Source of the DNA: Pseudomonadota bacterium
GTDB taxonomy: Bacteria > Pseudomonadota > Alphaproteobacteria > Micropepsales > Micropepsaceae
Assembly (NCBI GenBank): GCA_023427355.1
Contig: JAEZBK010000288.1
Span: forward strand, 1 to 5,051
Direction of reading: 5' to 3'
Length of the DNA stretch: 5,051 bases
Notes under the pieces: generated by a model
The model's input: the letters and a program-made list of their open reading frames with translations, nothing else
Databases searched by the model: none
What the model was told of the DNA's origin: nothing
Position numbers and translations under genes: made by a program
Shown: positions 1 through 5,051 of the stretch, one piece after another
How the letters are laid out: each line of letters begins with the position of its first letter
Position numbering within the stretch: the stretch's first letter is position 1

Positions 1-430
1 CTGTAAGGTGGACCACATTCGCACCACCAGCGTCAGATGCAGCACGAGCTACCAGGCTGCGATGGCAAAAGTTGAAATCAGATTCAAAACAAACAAGACA
101 GGCATTTGTAGCCTGAGAAAACTTTGCCAGCTTCGCAACAGCGACATTCAACCCTAAAAGGTGCTCTTTGAAGGCTCTCTCGTACTGCTTCCAGCTGCCA
201 GTTCGTTTGTACTCGTCCCGAATTGGTCGGGGGCATCCAAACACTGGAAGATGAACATAGGCAATACCGGCAGCGCCAAGCGCTGCGGCGAAGCTTGTCT
301 TAGAAAACCCCTTCTTTCGAGAAAGTGGCAGTTCCCGAACATCAACTACCACATTCACGCCTGCCTCTTTGAGGCGAGCGATAAAGCGCTCAATAGAGAG
401 GCCCTCATAGCCAAAGGTGAATAAGCTCAT
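1..430 (-). CDS. DUF488 domain-containing protein, 3' end outside the window
   Basis: Reading the minus strand from the ATG at 430-428 gives 143 codons with no stop up to the window edge, so the C-terminus is missing. The translation matches the DUF488 family pattern along its whole length: N-terminal TFGYEG (residues 5-10), the core strand VVVDVRELPLSRKKGF (27-42), GIAYVHLPVFGCPRP (55-69) with the usual G-P after the third strand, an R/K/W-rich stretch with Y74, K75, W80 and Y83, and the C-terminal signature CLVCFESDFNFCHR (111-124) with C111, C114, C122, H123 and R124. DUF488 proteins are small cytoplasmic alpha/beta proteins with no firmly assigned biochemical role, so none is given here. 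An in-frame TGA lies 18 bases before the ATG; an in-frame GTG 12 bases upstream is an alternative start, but only the ATG has a weak GGA at a suitable distance. Codon use (TTA, AGA, CGA) and about 51% G+C differ from the neighbouring genes, suggesting transfer. Confidence 0.85.
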   Translation of the reverse strand, partial: MSLFTFGYEGLSIERFIARLKEAGVNVVVDVRELPLSRKKGFSKTSFAAALGAAGIAYVHLPVFGCPRPIRDEYKRTGSWKQYERAFKEHLLGLNVAVAKLAKFSQATNACLVCFESDFNFCHRSLVARAASDAGGANVVHLT

Positions 431-559
431 CGCCGAATCCACATTTCACGCGGTAAAGTCGCATGATTGCACGCAAGAAGTGAAACATTTCTGAAAGCCC
501 ACCTCCGTCGTCACATCCTCAAGTTTAGCAGCGCACCTAAAGGCAGGCCTAAGCGCCTG
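431..559. other. Intergenic gap between aspS and the DUF488 gene
   Basis: This gap separates two genes that both point leftward. It is about 48% G+C, as low as the DUF488 gene, so the compositional change occurs at the aspS stop codon. No RNA gene, transposon end or attachment-site repeat was recognised, and no confident promoter for the DUF488 gene was found. Only very short open frames are present (22-37 codons), with no recognisable product. Confidence 0.5.
538..559 (-). terminator. Possible weak terminator after aspS
   Basis: Directly after the aspS stop codon the minus strand reads CAGGC-GCTTAG-GCCTG, a perfect 5-bp GC-rich stem with a 6-base loop (559-544), followed by CCTTTAGG. The stem is short and the T-tract has only three consecutive T residues, so it would be a weak intrinsic terminator at best. 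Position is the main argument for it. Confidence 0.3.
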
Positions 560-2362
560 TTACTTCTCTGGATAGACCACGCGCAGGTGCAGTTCCTTGA
601 GCTGCTTGGCGTTGGCCGGTGACGGAGCGTTCATCAGGAGGTCCTGGGCCTGCTGGGTCATCGGGAACATGGTGACCTCGCGCAGGTTTTCCTCGCCTGC
701 CAAGAGCATGACGATGCGGTCAATGCCCGGCGCGGTGCCGCCATGCGGCGGGGCGCCGTGGCGGAAGGCGTTCAACATGCCGGCGAATTTCTGCTCGGTC
801 TCTTCCCTGGCGTAACCGGCGATCTCGAACGCCTTGAGCATCACATCCGGGTCATGGTTGCGGATCGCTCCGGACGACAATTCATAACCGTTGCAGACGA
901 TGTCGTACTGGTAGGCCTTGATGCCGAGGATGGTGTCCTTGTCGGCCTTGTCGAGCGCCATGAAAGCGTCGCGGTCGAATTGTGGCATGGAGAAGGGATT
1001 GTGGGAGAAGTCGATCTTCTTCTCGTCCTCGTTCCATTCATACATCGGGAAGTCCACGATCCAGCAGAATTTGTATTCGCCCTGCGGGATGAGATCGAGT
1101 TCGCGGCCCAGACGGGTGCGGGCTTGGCCGGCGATGTTGGCGGCGCGGTCGGCCTTGGCGTCGGCCGAGAAGAACAGCGCGTCGCCCGCCTTTACCCTGG
1201 CCAGGCTGGCCAGTTCGGCCAGGGCTTCGGCGGGGATGAACTTGGCGATGGGGCCCTTGCCCACCAGCGCGCCATTTTCCTCTTCGAACTGGATGTAACC
1301 CAGACCGGCGGCGCCTTCGCCGCGCGCCCATTCATTCAGCTTGTCGAAGAAGCTGCGCGGCTGCGGGGCGGCGCCGGGCGCGGGGATGGCGCGCACAGTC
1401 TTGCCCTTGAACGCCTTGAAGGCCACGTCTTCGCGTTCGAACACCGCCGAGACATCCACGATCTCGATCGGGTTGCGGATGTCGGGCTTGTCGGTGCCGT
1501 ATTTCAGCATCGCCTCGGCATACGGGATGCGCGGGAACTGGTCGGGGGGCGTGACGGTCTTGCCGTTGGCGAACTCCTCGAACACGCCGGCCAGCACCGG
1601 GGCGACGGCGTTGAAGACGTCATCCTGGGTGACGAAGCTCATTTCCAGATCGAGCTGGTAGAACTCGCCCGGCGAACGGTCGGCGCGGCCGTCTTCATCA
1701 CGGAAGCAGGGCGCGATCTGGAAGTAGCGGTCGAAGCCCGCCACCATGATGAGCTGCTTGAACTGCTGCGGCGCCTGGGGCAGCGCATAGAACTGGCCGG
1801 GATAGCGGCGCGAGGGCACCAGGAAGTCGCGCGCGCCTTCGGGGCTGGACGCGGTGAGGATCGGCGTCTGGAACTCGGTAAAGCCCTGTTCGATCATGCG
1901 GCGGCGCAAGGAGGTGATGATGTTGGCGCGCAGCATGATGTTGCGGTGCAGGCGTTCGCGCCGCAGGTCGAGGAAGCGGTAGGTCAGGCGCGTGTCTTCG
2001 GGATAGTCGAGATCGCCGAAGACGGGCAGCGGCAGTTCCTGTGCCCGGCCCTGCACCGTGACGCTTTCGATGCGCAGTTCGATGGCGCCGGTGGGCAGGT
2101 CGGTGTTCACCGTGCCTTCGAGGCGGTCCACCACCTTGCCGGTGAAGGTGAGCACCCATTCGGAGCGGGCCTGGTCCACCGCGGCGAAGGCGGCGGCGTC
2201 GGGTTCGATCACGCACTGGGTGATGCCGTAATGGTCGCGCAGATCGATGAAGATCAGGCCGCCATGGTCGCGGCGGCGGTTGACCCAGCCGGACAGGCGC
2301 ACGGTCTTGCCGACATCGGCCTTGCGAAGCTGGCCGCAGGTGTGGGTCCGGTAGGCGTGCAT
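560..2362 (-). CDS. aspS: Aspartate--tRNA ligase, bacterial type, probably non-discriminating
   Basis: Cytoplasmic class IIb aminoacyl-tRNA synthetase that activates aspartate with ATP and charges tRNA. At 600 residues it has the usual bacterial length. The N-terminal OB-fold anticodon-binding domain covers about residues 1-105 and contains [14 protein letters not shown] (25-38). The catalytic core includes [20 protein letters not shown] (161-180, motif 1 region), [19 protein letters not shown] (220-238, motif 2, catalytic Arg221) and [13 protein letters not shown] (542-554, motif 3, Arg549). The bacterial GAD insertion domain lies between at about 290-420. H33 (in RRRDHGG) and G83 (in RLEGTVN) align with the His/Gly pair of the non-discriminating Pseudomonas aeruginosa enzyme; E. 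coli, which discriminates, has Leu at the first site. It therefore probably also makes Asp-tRNA(Asn), to be amidated by GatCAB, which is not in the window. The start ATG is preceded by AAGGG with a 9-base spacer. The gene is divergent from rnd. Confidence 0.98.
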   Translation of the reverse strand: MHAYRTHTCGQLRKADVGKTVRLSGWVNRRRDHGGLIFIDLRDHYGITQCVIEPDAAAFAAVDQARSEWVLTFTGKVVDRLEGTVNTDLPTGAIELRIESVTVQGRAQELPLPVFGDLDYPEDTRLTYRFLDLRRERLHRNIMLRANIITSLRRRMIEQGFTEFQTPILTASSPEGARDFLVPSRRYPGQFYALPQAPQQFKQLIMVAGFDRYFQIAPCFRDEDGRADRSPGEFYQLDLEMSFVTQDDVFNAVAPVLAGVFEEFANGKTVTPPDQFPRIPYAEAMLKYGTDKPDIRNPIEIVDVSAVFEREDVAFKAFKGKTVRAIPAPGAAPQPRSFFDKLNEWARGEGAAGLGYIQFEEENGALVGKGPIAKFIPAEALAELASLARVKAGDALFFSADAKADRAANIAGQARTRLGRELDLIPQGEYKFCWIVDFPMYEWNEDEKKIDFSHNPFSMPQFDRDAFMALDKADKDTILGIKAYQYDIVCNGYELSSGAIRNHDPDVMLKAFEIAGYAREETEQKFAGMLNAFRHGAPPHGGTAPGIDRIVMLLAGEENLREVTMFPMTQQAQDLLMNAPSPANAKQLKELHLRVVYPEK

Positions 2363-2512
2363 GGTCGAAAACCCTTGGGAATCTAAGGAAAATCGCCGCG
2401 TTTGTGCGGGTTTTGGGGGTGGCGGTCAAGTATCGCCCGCAGGACGGGAAAAGCCGGGGAAAGCCCGGAAAAACCGCTGGGGAATGGCGCGAATCCCGGT
2501 ATCACGGACCCC
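2363..2512. promoter_or_regulatory. Divergent promoter region of aspS and rnd
   Basis: These 150 bp separate the start codons of aspS (leftward) and rnd (rightward), so they must hold the promoter of each unless either is read from further away. The best aspS candidate is a minus-strand TTGACC at 2429-2424 as the -35; the hexamer 17 bases on (CACAAA) is a poor -10 match. No good -35/-10 pair was found for rnd. AAGGG ahead of aspS (about 2376-2372) is a plausible ribosome binding site. The site ahead of rnd is weak (GGA at 2506-2508, close to the ATG). No riboswitch, T-box or leader peptide was seen. Confidence 0.45.
2446..2475. repeat. Three contiguous imperfect 10-bp repeats with phased A-tracts
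   Basis: Three head-to-tail units, GGGAAAAGCC (2446-2455), GGGGAAAGCC (2456-2465) and CGGAAAAACC (2466-2475), share the pattern [G/C]GG..AA..CC. Their A-tracts recur about once per helical turn, which can bend DNA. They lie between the divergent aspS and rnd starts, upstream of the candidate aspS -35. They could be a protein-binding array, a bent-DNA element or chance in a GC-rich spacer. Confidence 0.55.
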
Positions 2513-2665
2513 ATGCGGATAGTCGAAAACAACGAGCAGCTGGCGGCCTTCCTGGGCGAGCTGGCGGGCGCGCCCTATGTCACCCTGGATACCGAATTCC
2601 TGCGGGACCAGACCTATTACCCCAAGCTGTGCCTGATCCAGATGGCGGGGCCTGCCCTTGACGGC

Positions 2666-2668
2666 TAG
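2666..2668 (+). other. In-frame TAG within rnd
   Basis: The codons around it read GCC CTT GAC GGC TAG CCG GGG CCG GAG. The same frame is clearly RNase D on both sides: KLCLIQMAGPALDG before it, and GIIDPLAEGLDLTPF soon after. A single substitution at one base restores a sense codon. The sequence before the stop contains D26 and E28 of the nuclease site, while the other two motifs lie after it. A GGAGGGG stretch at 2677-2683 resembles a ribosome binding site but has no ATG, GTG or TTG at a useful distance. Confidence 0.95.
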
Positions 2669-3680
2669 CCGGGGCCGGAGGGGATCATCGATCCGCTGGC
2701 CGAGGGGCTGGACCTGACGCCGTTCTATGACTTTGTGCGGCGGCCCGATGTGATCAAGGTGCTGCATGCGGCGCGGCAGGATATCGAGATTTTCTGCCTG
2801 CAGGGCGGCGTGATCCCGAAGCCGCTGTTCGACACGCAGATCGCGGCGATGGTGTGCGGCTTTGGCGAGAGCGCCTCGTATGAAACGCTGGCGCGGCGGC
2901 TGGCCAAGGTGGAGATCGACAAGTCGGCGCGCTTCACCGACTGGAGCCGCAGGCCGCTGTCGAAGCGGCAACTGGAATATGCGCTGGCCGACGTGACGCA
3001 TCTGCGGGTGATCTATGAGAAGCTGTCGGCGCAGTTGCACAAAACCGGCCGCGCAAGCTGGGTGGCCGAGGAAGTGGCGGCGTTGCAGGATCCGGCGCTG
3101 TATCGCATCGAGCCGGAAAATGCGTGGAAGCGGCTGAAGCCGCGCACGACCAACAAGCGGTTTCTCGCCATGCTGGCGGCGATTGCGGCCTGGCGCGAGC
3201 GCGAGGCGCAGGCGCGCGATATCCCGCGCGGCCGGGTGCTGAAGGATGAGGCGATCAGCGAGATCGCGGCGCATCCGCCCGAAAGCGGCGAGGCATTGGA
3301 AAAAGTGCGCGCGGTGCCCAAGGGCTTCGCCAACTCCAAGATGGGCAAGGGCCTGGTGGAGGCCATCGAATTTGGCCGCACCGCACCGCCGCCCGAGGGG
3401 ATCGAGAGTGACCGTGGCCCCAGGCGGCGGCGCGAGCCCTCCCCGGCTGCGATCGACCTGCTGAAGACGCTGTTGCGGCTGCGGGCCGAGGCGGTGGGCG
3501 TGGCGCCCCGGCTGATCGCCAATGCCGAGGATATCGAGAAGCTGGCGGCCCATGAGGATGACGGTGTGATGGCGCTGACCGGCTGGCGGGCCGAGGTTTT
3601 CGGCAATGACGCAAAGCTGCTAAGAACAGGCGACCTGGCCATCGCCCTGGAAAATGGCGAGGCCGTGATCGTCGAACTCG

Positions 3681-3688
3681 AAGGGGAG
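3681..3688 (+). promoter_or_regulatory. Ribosome binding site of the SRPBCC gene inside the rnd tail
   Basis: AAGGGGAG is a strong anti-16S match, placed 4-6 bases before the ATG at 3693. It overlaps the last codons of rnd, and the rnd TGA (3689-3691) lies between it and the start, an arrangement typical of translational coupling. Confidence 0.75.
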
Positions 3689-3692
3689 TGAC

Positions 3693-4199
3693 ATGCGGAA
3701 GATTTTTGCGGCGGCGGCGTTCGTGGCTTGCGCGACGGGGGCTGGCGCCCAGACGCCGCAGCCCGCCGACTGGATCACCCAGCATTTCAGCGCCGAGCTG
3801 AACAAGAATATCGACGTGGCATGGGAGCGCGTGGGCGGCAACGATCTGTGCGCCATCGCCAAGTACCTGGACATCAAGGGCTGCGAAGTCGTGTCGGGCA
3901 AGGGCGAGCTGGGATCGGTGCGCAACATCATCACCGCCAACCCCGCCCCCATCGTCGAGAACATCGTGGCGCGCAGCAAGTACAGCTATACCTATGGCCA
4001 GCCTTTCACCAACACCTTCTATCACGGCACCATGTCCATCGTGGCGACGGGGCCCAACACGTCGCGGCTGGAATATTCGCTGATCTGGAACCAGACGGCG
4101 GTGGGCGATGCGGCGGCGCAGGCCGCGCAACGCGACAGCCGCCGCACCCGCTTCCAGGCGGCGGTGGACAAGATGGCGGCGGCGGCGAACGCGCCCTGA
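3693..4199 (+). CDS. Exported SRPBCC (START-like) family protein
   Basis: This 168-residue protein begins with MRK and a short hydrophobic stretch (residues 4-12), and has an A-G-A motif at 17-19 that suggests signal peptidase I cleavage before Gln20. The mature part fits the SRPBCC/polyketide-cyclase-like helix-grip fold: an early amphipathic helix with IDVAWERVGG (40-49), then LCAIAKYL (52-59), GKGELGSVRN (69-78), a central PIVENIVARSKYSYTY stretch, HGTMSIVATG, SRLEYSLIWNQTAV and a C-terminal Ala-rich helix. The fold binds hydrophobic ligands in many members; the ligand here is unknown. C53 and C64 could form a disulfide in the periplasm. C13 lies in the signal segment (FVAC), but Phe at -3 makes it a poor lipobox. 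The gene starts one base after the rnd stop and has a strong ribosome binding site, so it is co-transcribed with rnd. Identification rests on pattern recognition, not on a catalytic motif. Confidence 0.72.
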   Translation: MRKIFAAAAFVACATGAGAQTPQPADWITQHFSAELNKNIDVAWERVGGNDLCAIAKYLDIKGCEVVSGKGELGSVRNIITANPAPIVENIVARSKYSYTYGQPFTNTFYHGTMSIVATGPNTSRLEYSLIWNQTAVGDAAAQAAQRDSRRTRFQAAVDKMAAAANAP

Positions 4200-4295
4200 G
4201 CCGCCGTGCGGTCTCGCCGTGCGCAGGATAACTTTGACGTAAGCGTGAGTTTTGTCAGAGCGGCGCAAGCCTGATTACCTCGATGCTGCAATCAG
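4200..4295. other. Intergenic gap between the SRPBCC gene and the TPR gene
   Basis: A direct repeat, CGCCGTGCG, occurs at 4202-4210 and 4215-4223. TTGACGTAAGCGTGAG at 4234-4249 is a half-conserved palindrome; its TTGACG resembles a -35 box, but no -10 follows at the normal spacing. No terminator-like hairpin with a T-tract was found after the SRPBCC gene, so read-through into the TPR gene is possible. Confidence 0.4.
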
Positions 4296-4302
4296 ATGCA
4301 GC
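4285..4302 (+). promoter_or_regulatory. Small hairpin overlapping the proposed TPR start codon
   Basis: GCTGCA (4285-4290) and TGCAGC (4297-4302) form a perfect 6-bp stem with a 6-base loop, ATCAGA. The proposed ATG (4296-4298) sits at the loop/stem junction. In RNA it could restrict access to the start codon; it may equally be chance. Confidence 0.3.
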
Positions 4303-5051
4303 GATCGCAGCGGGTGGGCGTACAGCTTTCAAAATCCGAGTTCGACGAACTGCAGGCGGCGCTGGCGCATGAGCGCAGCGATGCCGGCGCCATGGCGCAA
4401 GCCCTTTTGCAGCGCCACCACGATCCCCTGTCCGCGTGCCTGGTGCAGGGACTGATGCTGCTGGCGCAAGGCAAGGCGCGCGAATCCCACGCCGCTTTCC
4501 TGCAGGCATCGCAGATCGCGCCCGGCGAAGCGCGCGCCTATCTGGGCCTGGCGCAGGCGCTGTTCCAGTTGGGCCATGCCGATCGCGCCATCGCCGCCAG
4601 CCAGCATGCCTTCTCGCTGGACCAGGGCCTTTGGCAGGCGCTGCTGGTGATCGCCGACGCCCAGGCCGCCATCGGGCAATGGGACAGGGCGGCCGCGCTG
4701 TACCGGCACATCATGGGCATGGGTGTGTCCGACATCCTGGTGCATCTGGGACTGGGCACGGCGCTGGTGAAGACGGGCAAGCTGGCCGAGGCCCGCGAAC
4801 AGTTCGCGCAGGCCGTGGCGATCGCGCCTGGGCGCGCCGCCGGATATTGCAACCTGGGCTATGTCGAGATGCTGACGGGGCGTTATGCCGAAGCGATTGC
4901 GCTGTTCCGCCAGGCCCTGCCCCTGACCCGCGAGGTGCCGGACCTGATCCACACCAACCTGGCCCATGCCTGTTACGCGCTGGGCGACTATGCGGGTGCG
5001 GAAGCCCAGAGCGCGCGGGCGCTGGCGCTCAGTCCCGACCTGGCCATCGCC
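4296..5051 (+). CDS. Tetratricopeptide-repeat protein, 3' end outside the window
   Basis: The frame is open for 252 codons to the window edge. After a short N-terminal helix-rich segment (about 10-43), six TPR units of about 34 residues can be seen, roughly 45-77, 78-111, 112-145, 146-178, 179-212 and 216-249. They show the usual small/large alternation and signatures such as YLGLAQALFQLGHADRAIAA, LGLGTALVKTGKLAEAREQF, NLGYVEMLTGRYAEAIALF and NLAHACYALGDYAGAEAQ, each ending near a Pro. TPR arrays act as protein-binding scaffolds. No signal peptide or membrane segment is visible at the proposed start, so a cytoplasmic location is likely. Many alphaproteobacterial TPR arrays like this precede a C-terminal enzyme domain such as sulfotransferase or glycosyltransferase, but nothing here shows which. 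The start is uncertain: the frame opens after TGA 4272-4274, ATG 4296 has no good ribosome binding site, and GTG 4314 is an alternative. It is not obviously coupled to the gene before it, 96 bp away. Confidence 0.85.
   Translation, partial: MQRSQRVGVQLSKSEFDELQAALAHERSDAGAMAQALLQRHHDPLSACLVQGLMLLAQGKARESHAAFLQASQIAPGEARAYLGLAQALFQLGHADRAIAASQHAFSLDQGLWQALLVIADAQAAIGQWDRAAALYRHIMGMGVSDILVHLGLGTALVKTGKLAEAREQFAQAVAIAPGRAAGYCNLGYVEMLTGRYAEAIALFRQALPLTREVPDLIHTNLAHACYALGDYAGAEAQSARALALSPDLAIA

Larger units (their letters stand above)
2513..3691 (+). pseudogene. rnd: Ribonuclease D interrupted by one in-frame amber codon
   Basis: RNase D is a 3'-5' exoribonuclease of the DEDDy family that trims tRNA and other stable RNA 3' ends in the cytoplasm. 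The frame from ATG 2513 to TGA 3689-3691 spans 392 codons, the normal family length, and is broken only by TAG at codon 52 (2666-2668). Numbering through the stop, Exo I is LDTEFLRD (25-32; D26, E28), Exo II is VLHAARQDIEIF (83-94; D90) and Exo III is YALADVTHL (156-164; Y156, D160). ARFTDWSRRPLSKRQLEYAL (139-158) is typical of the family, and an HRDC nucleic-acid-binding region occupies about 200-285. There is no frameshift and no decay elsewhere. The first product would be only 51 residues; restart at GTG 2735 or 2750 would lack the Exo I metal ligands, so neither piece should be active. A GAG-to-TAG change is the simplest explanation (GEPGPEG before mutation). Sequence error, suppression or recoding remain open. 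The stop is separated by one base from the next gene. Confidence 0.88.

Noticed and set aside
161..424. 87-codon open frame on the plus strand
   Set aside because: It lies fully antisense to the DUF488 coding sequence, which has a strong family match on the minus strand.
404..487. 27-codon frame on the minus strand overlapping the start of the DUF488 gene
   Set aside because: It starts MFHFLRAI, has a GGAGG only at a long 13-base distance, and shows no recognisable feature. Too short to support as a leader peptide without conservation data.
450..559. In-frame continuation of aspS beyond its TAA for about 36 sense codons
   Set aside because: AspS already has its normal length and C-terminus, the extra residues match nothing known to me, and a possible hairpin lies directly after the stop.
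743..2386. 547-codon open frame on the plus strand, antisense to aspS
   Set aside because: It is a mirror of the GC-rich aspS coding strand, with biased low-complexity composition and no recognisable domain. AspS on the other strand is unmistakable.
2426..3553. 375-codon open frame on the minus strand, opposite rnd
   Set aside because: The plus-strand frame encodes clear RNase D motifs. The antisense translation is rich in Arg, His and Gln, as expected for a shadow frame in GC-rich DNA.
3693..3731. Lipoprotein signal with Cys13 in the SRPBCC protein
   Set aside because: FVAC has Phe instead of Leu at -3 and the segment before Cys is short. The AGA site before Gln20 fits ordinary signal peptide cleavage better.
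4202..4223. CGCCGTGCG direct repeat as a recombination or attachment site
   Set aside because: Only 9 bp, two copies 13 bp apart, in GC-rich sequence, with no integrase or element boundary nearby.
3255..4268. 337-codon open frame on the minus strand, opposite rnd and the SRPBCC gene
   Set aside because: It spans two real genes on the other strand and shows Arg/Pro-rich shadow composition without any domain.
4252..4455. Alternative frame through the TPR gene start (TTG start, 67 codons)
   Set aside because: Its residues match nothing, and it runs out of frame over the clear TPR coding frame. It is not needed to explain a frameshift, because the TPR frame is open from 4275.

Overview
The window looks like a piece of an alphaproteobacterial chromosome. 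The housekeeping genes are GC-rich with strong G/C third positions. The aspartyl-tRNA synthetase has the H33/G83 residue pair of the non-discriminating type. A divergent aspS/rnd pair followed by a small secreted START-like protein also fits this class. The exact genus cannot be read from the sequence.

Left edge (1-430, minus strand): the first 143 codons of a DUF488-family gene whose 3' end lies outside the window. This stretch and the 129-bp gap after it are clearly AT-richer (about 51% and 48% G+C by hand count) than the rest (roughly two thirds G+C), and the change falls right at the end of aspS. It reads as the margin of an accessory or transferred segment abutting a core locus.

Core (560-4199): aspS (minus, 560-2362) is intact, with all class II synthetase motifs. 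A 150-bp divergent intergenic region carries three contiguous imperfect 10-bp repeats with phased A-tracts. On the plus strand rnd (ribonuclease D, 2513-3691) follows. Its reading frame is continuous from start to end except for one in-frame amber codon at 2666-2668, after codon 51. Everything else in rnd, including the three exonuclease motifs and the HRDC region, is preserved, so this is a very recent nonsense mutation, a sequence error or a recoded/suppressed stop. One base after the rnd stop codon begins a 168-residue exported SRPBCC (START-like) protein, with its ribosome binding site inside the rnd tail, so the two form an operon.

Right edge (about 4296-5051, plus strand): the N-terminal 252 codons of a tetratricopeptide-repeat protein with six visible repeats, running off the window. 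The 96-bp gap before it has a half-conserved palindrome and a small hairpin overlapping the proposed start codon.

Together, aspS supplies Asp-tRNA (and, if non-discriminating, Asp-tRNA(Asn) for GatCAB), and rnd acts in tRNA 3' maturation. The downstream genes have no clear functional tie to RNA metabolism. I see no tRNA, rRNA, CRISPR array, insertion sequence or phage gene. No convincing new multi-gene system is visible; the most notable feature is the interrupted rnd.
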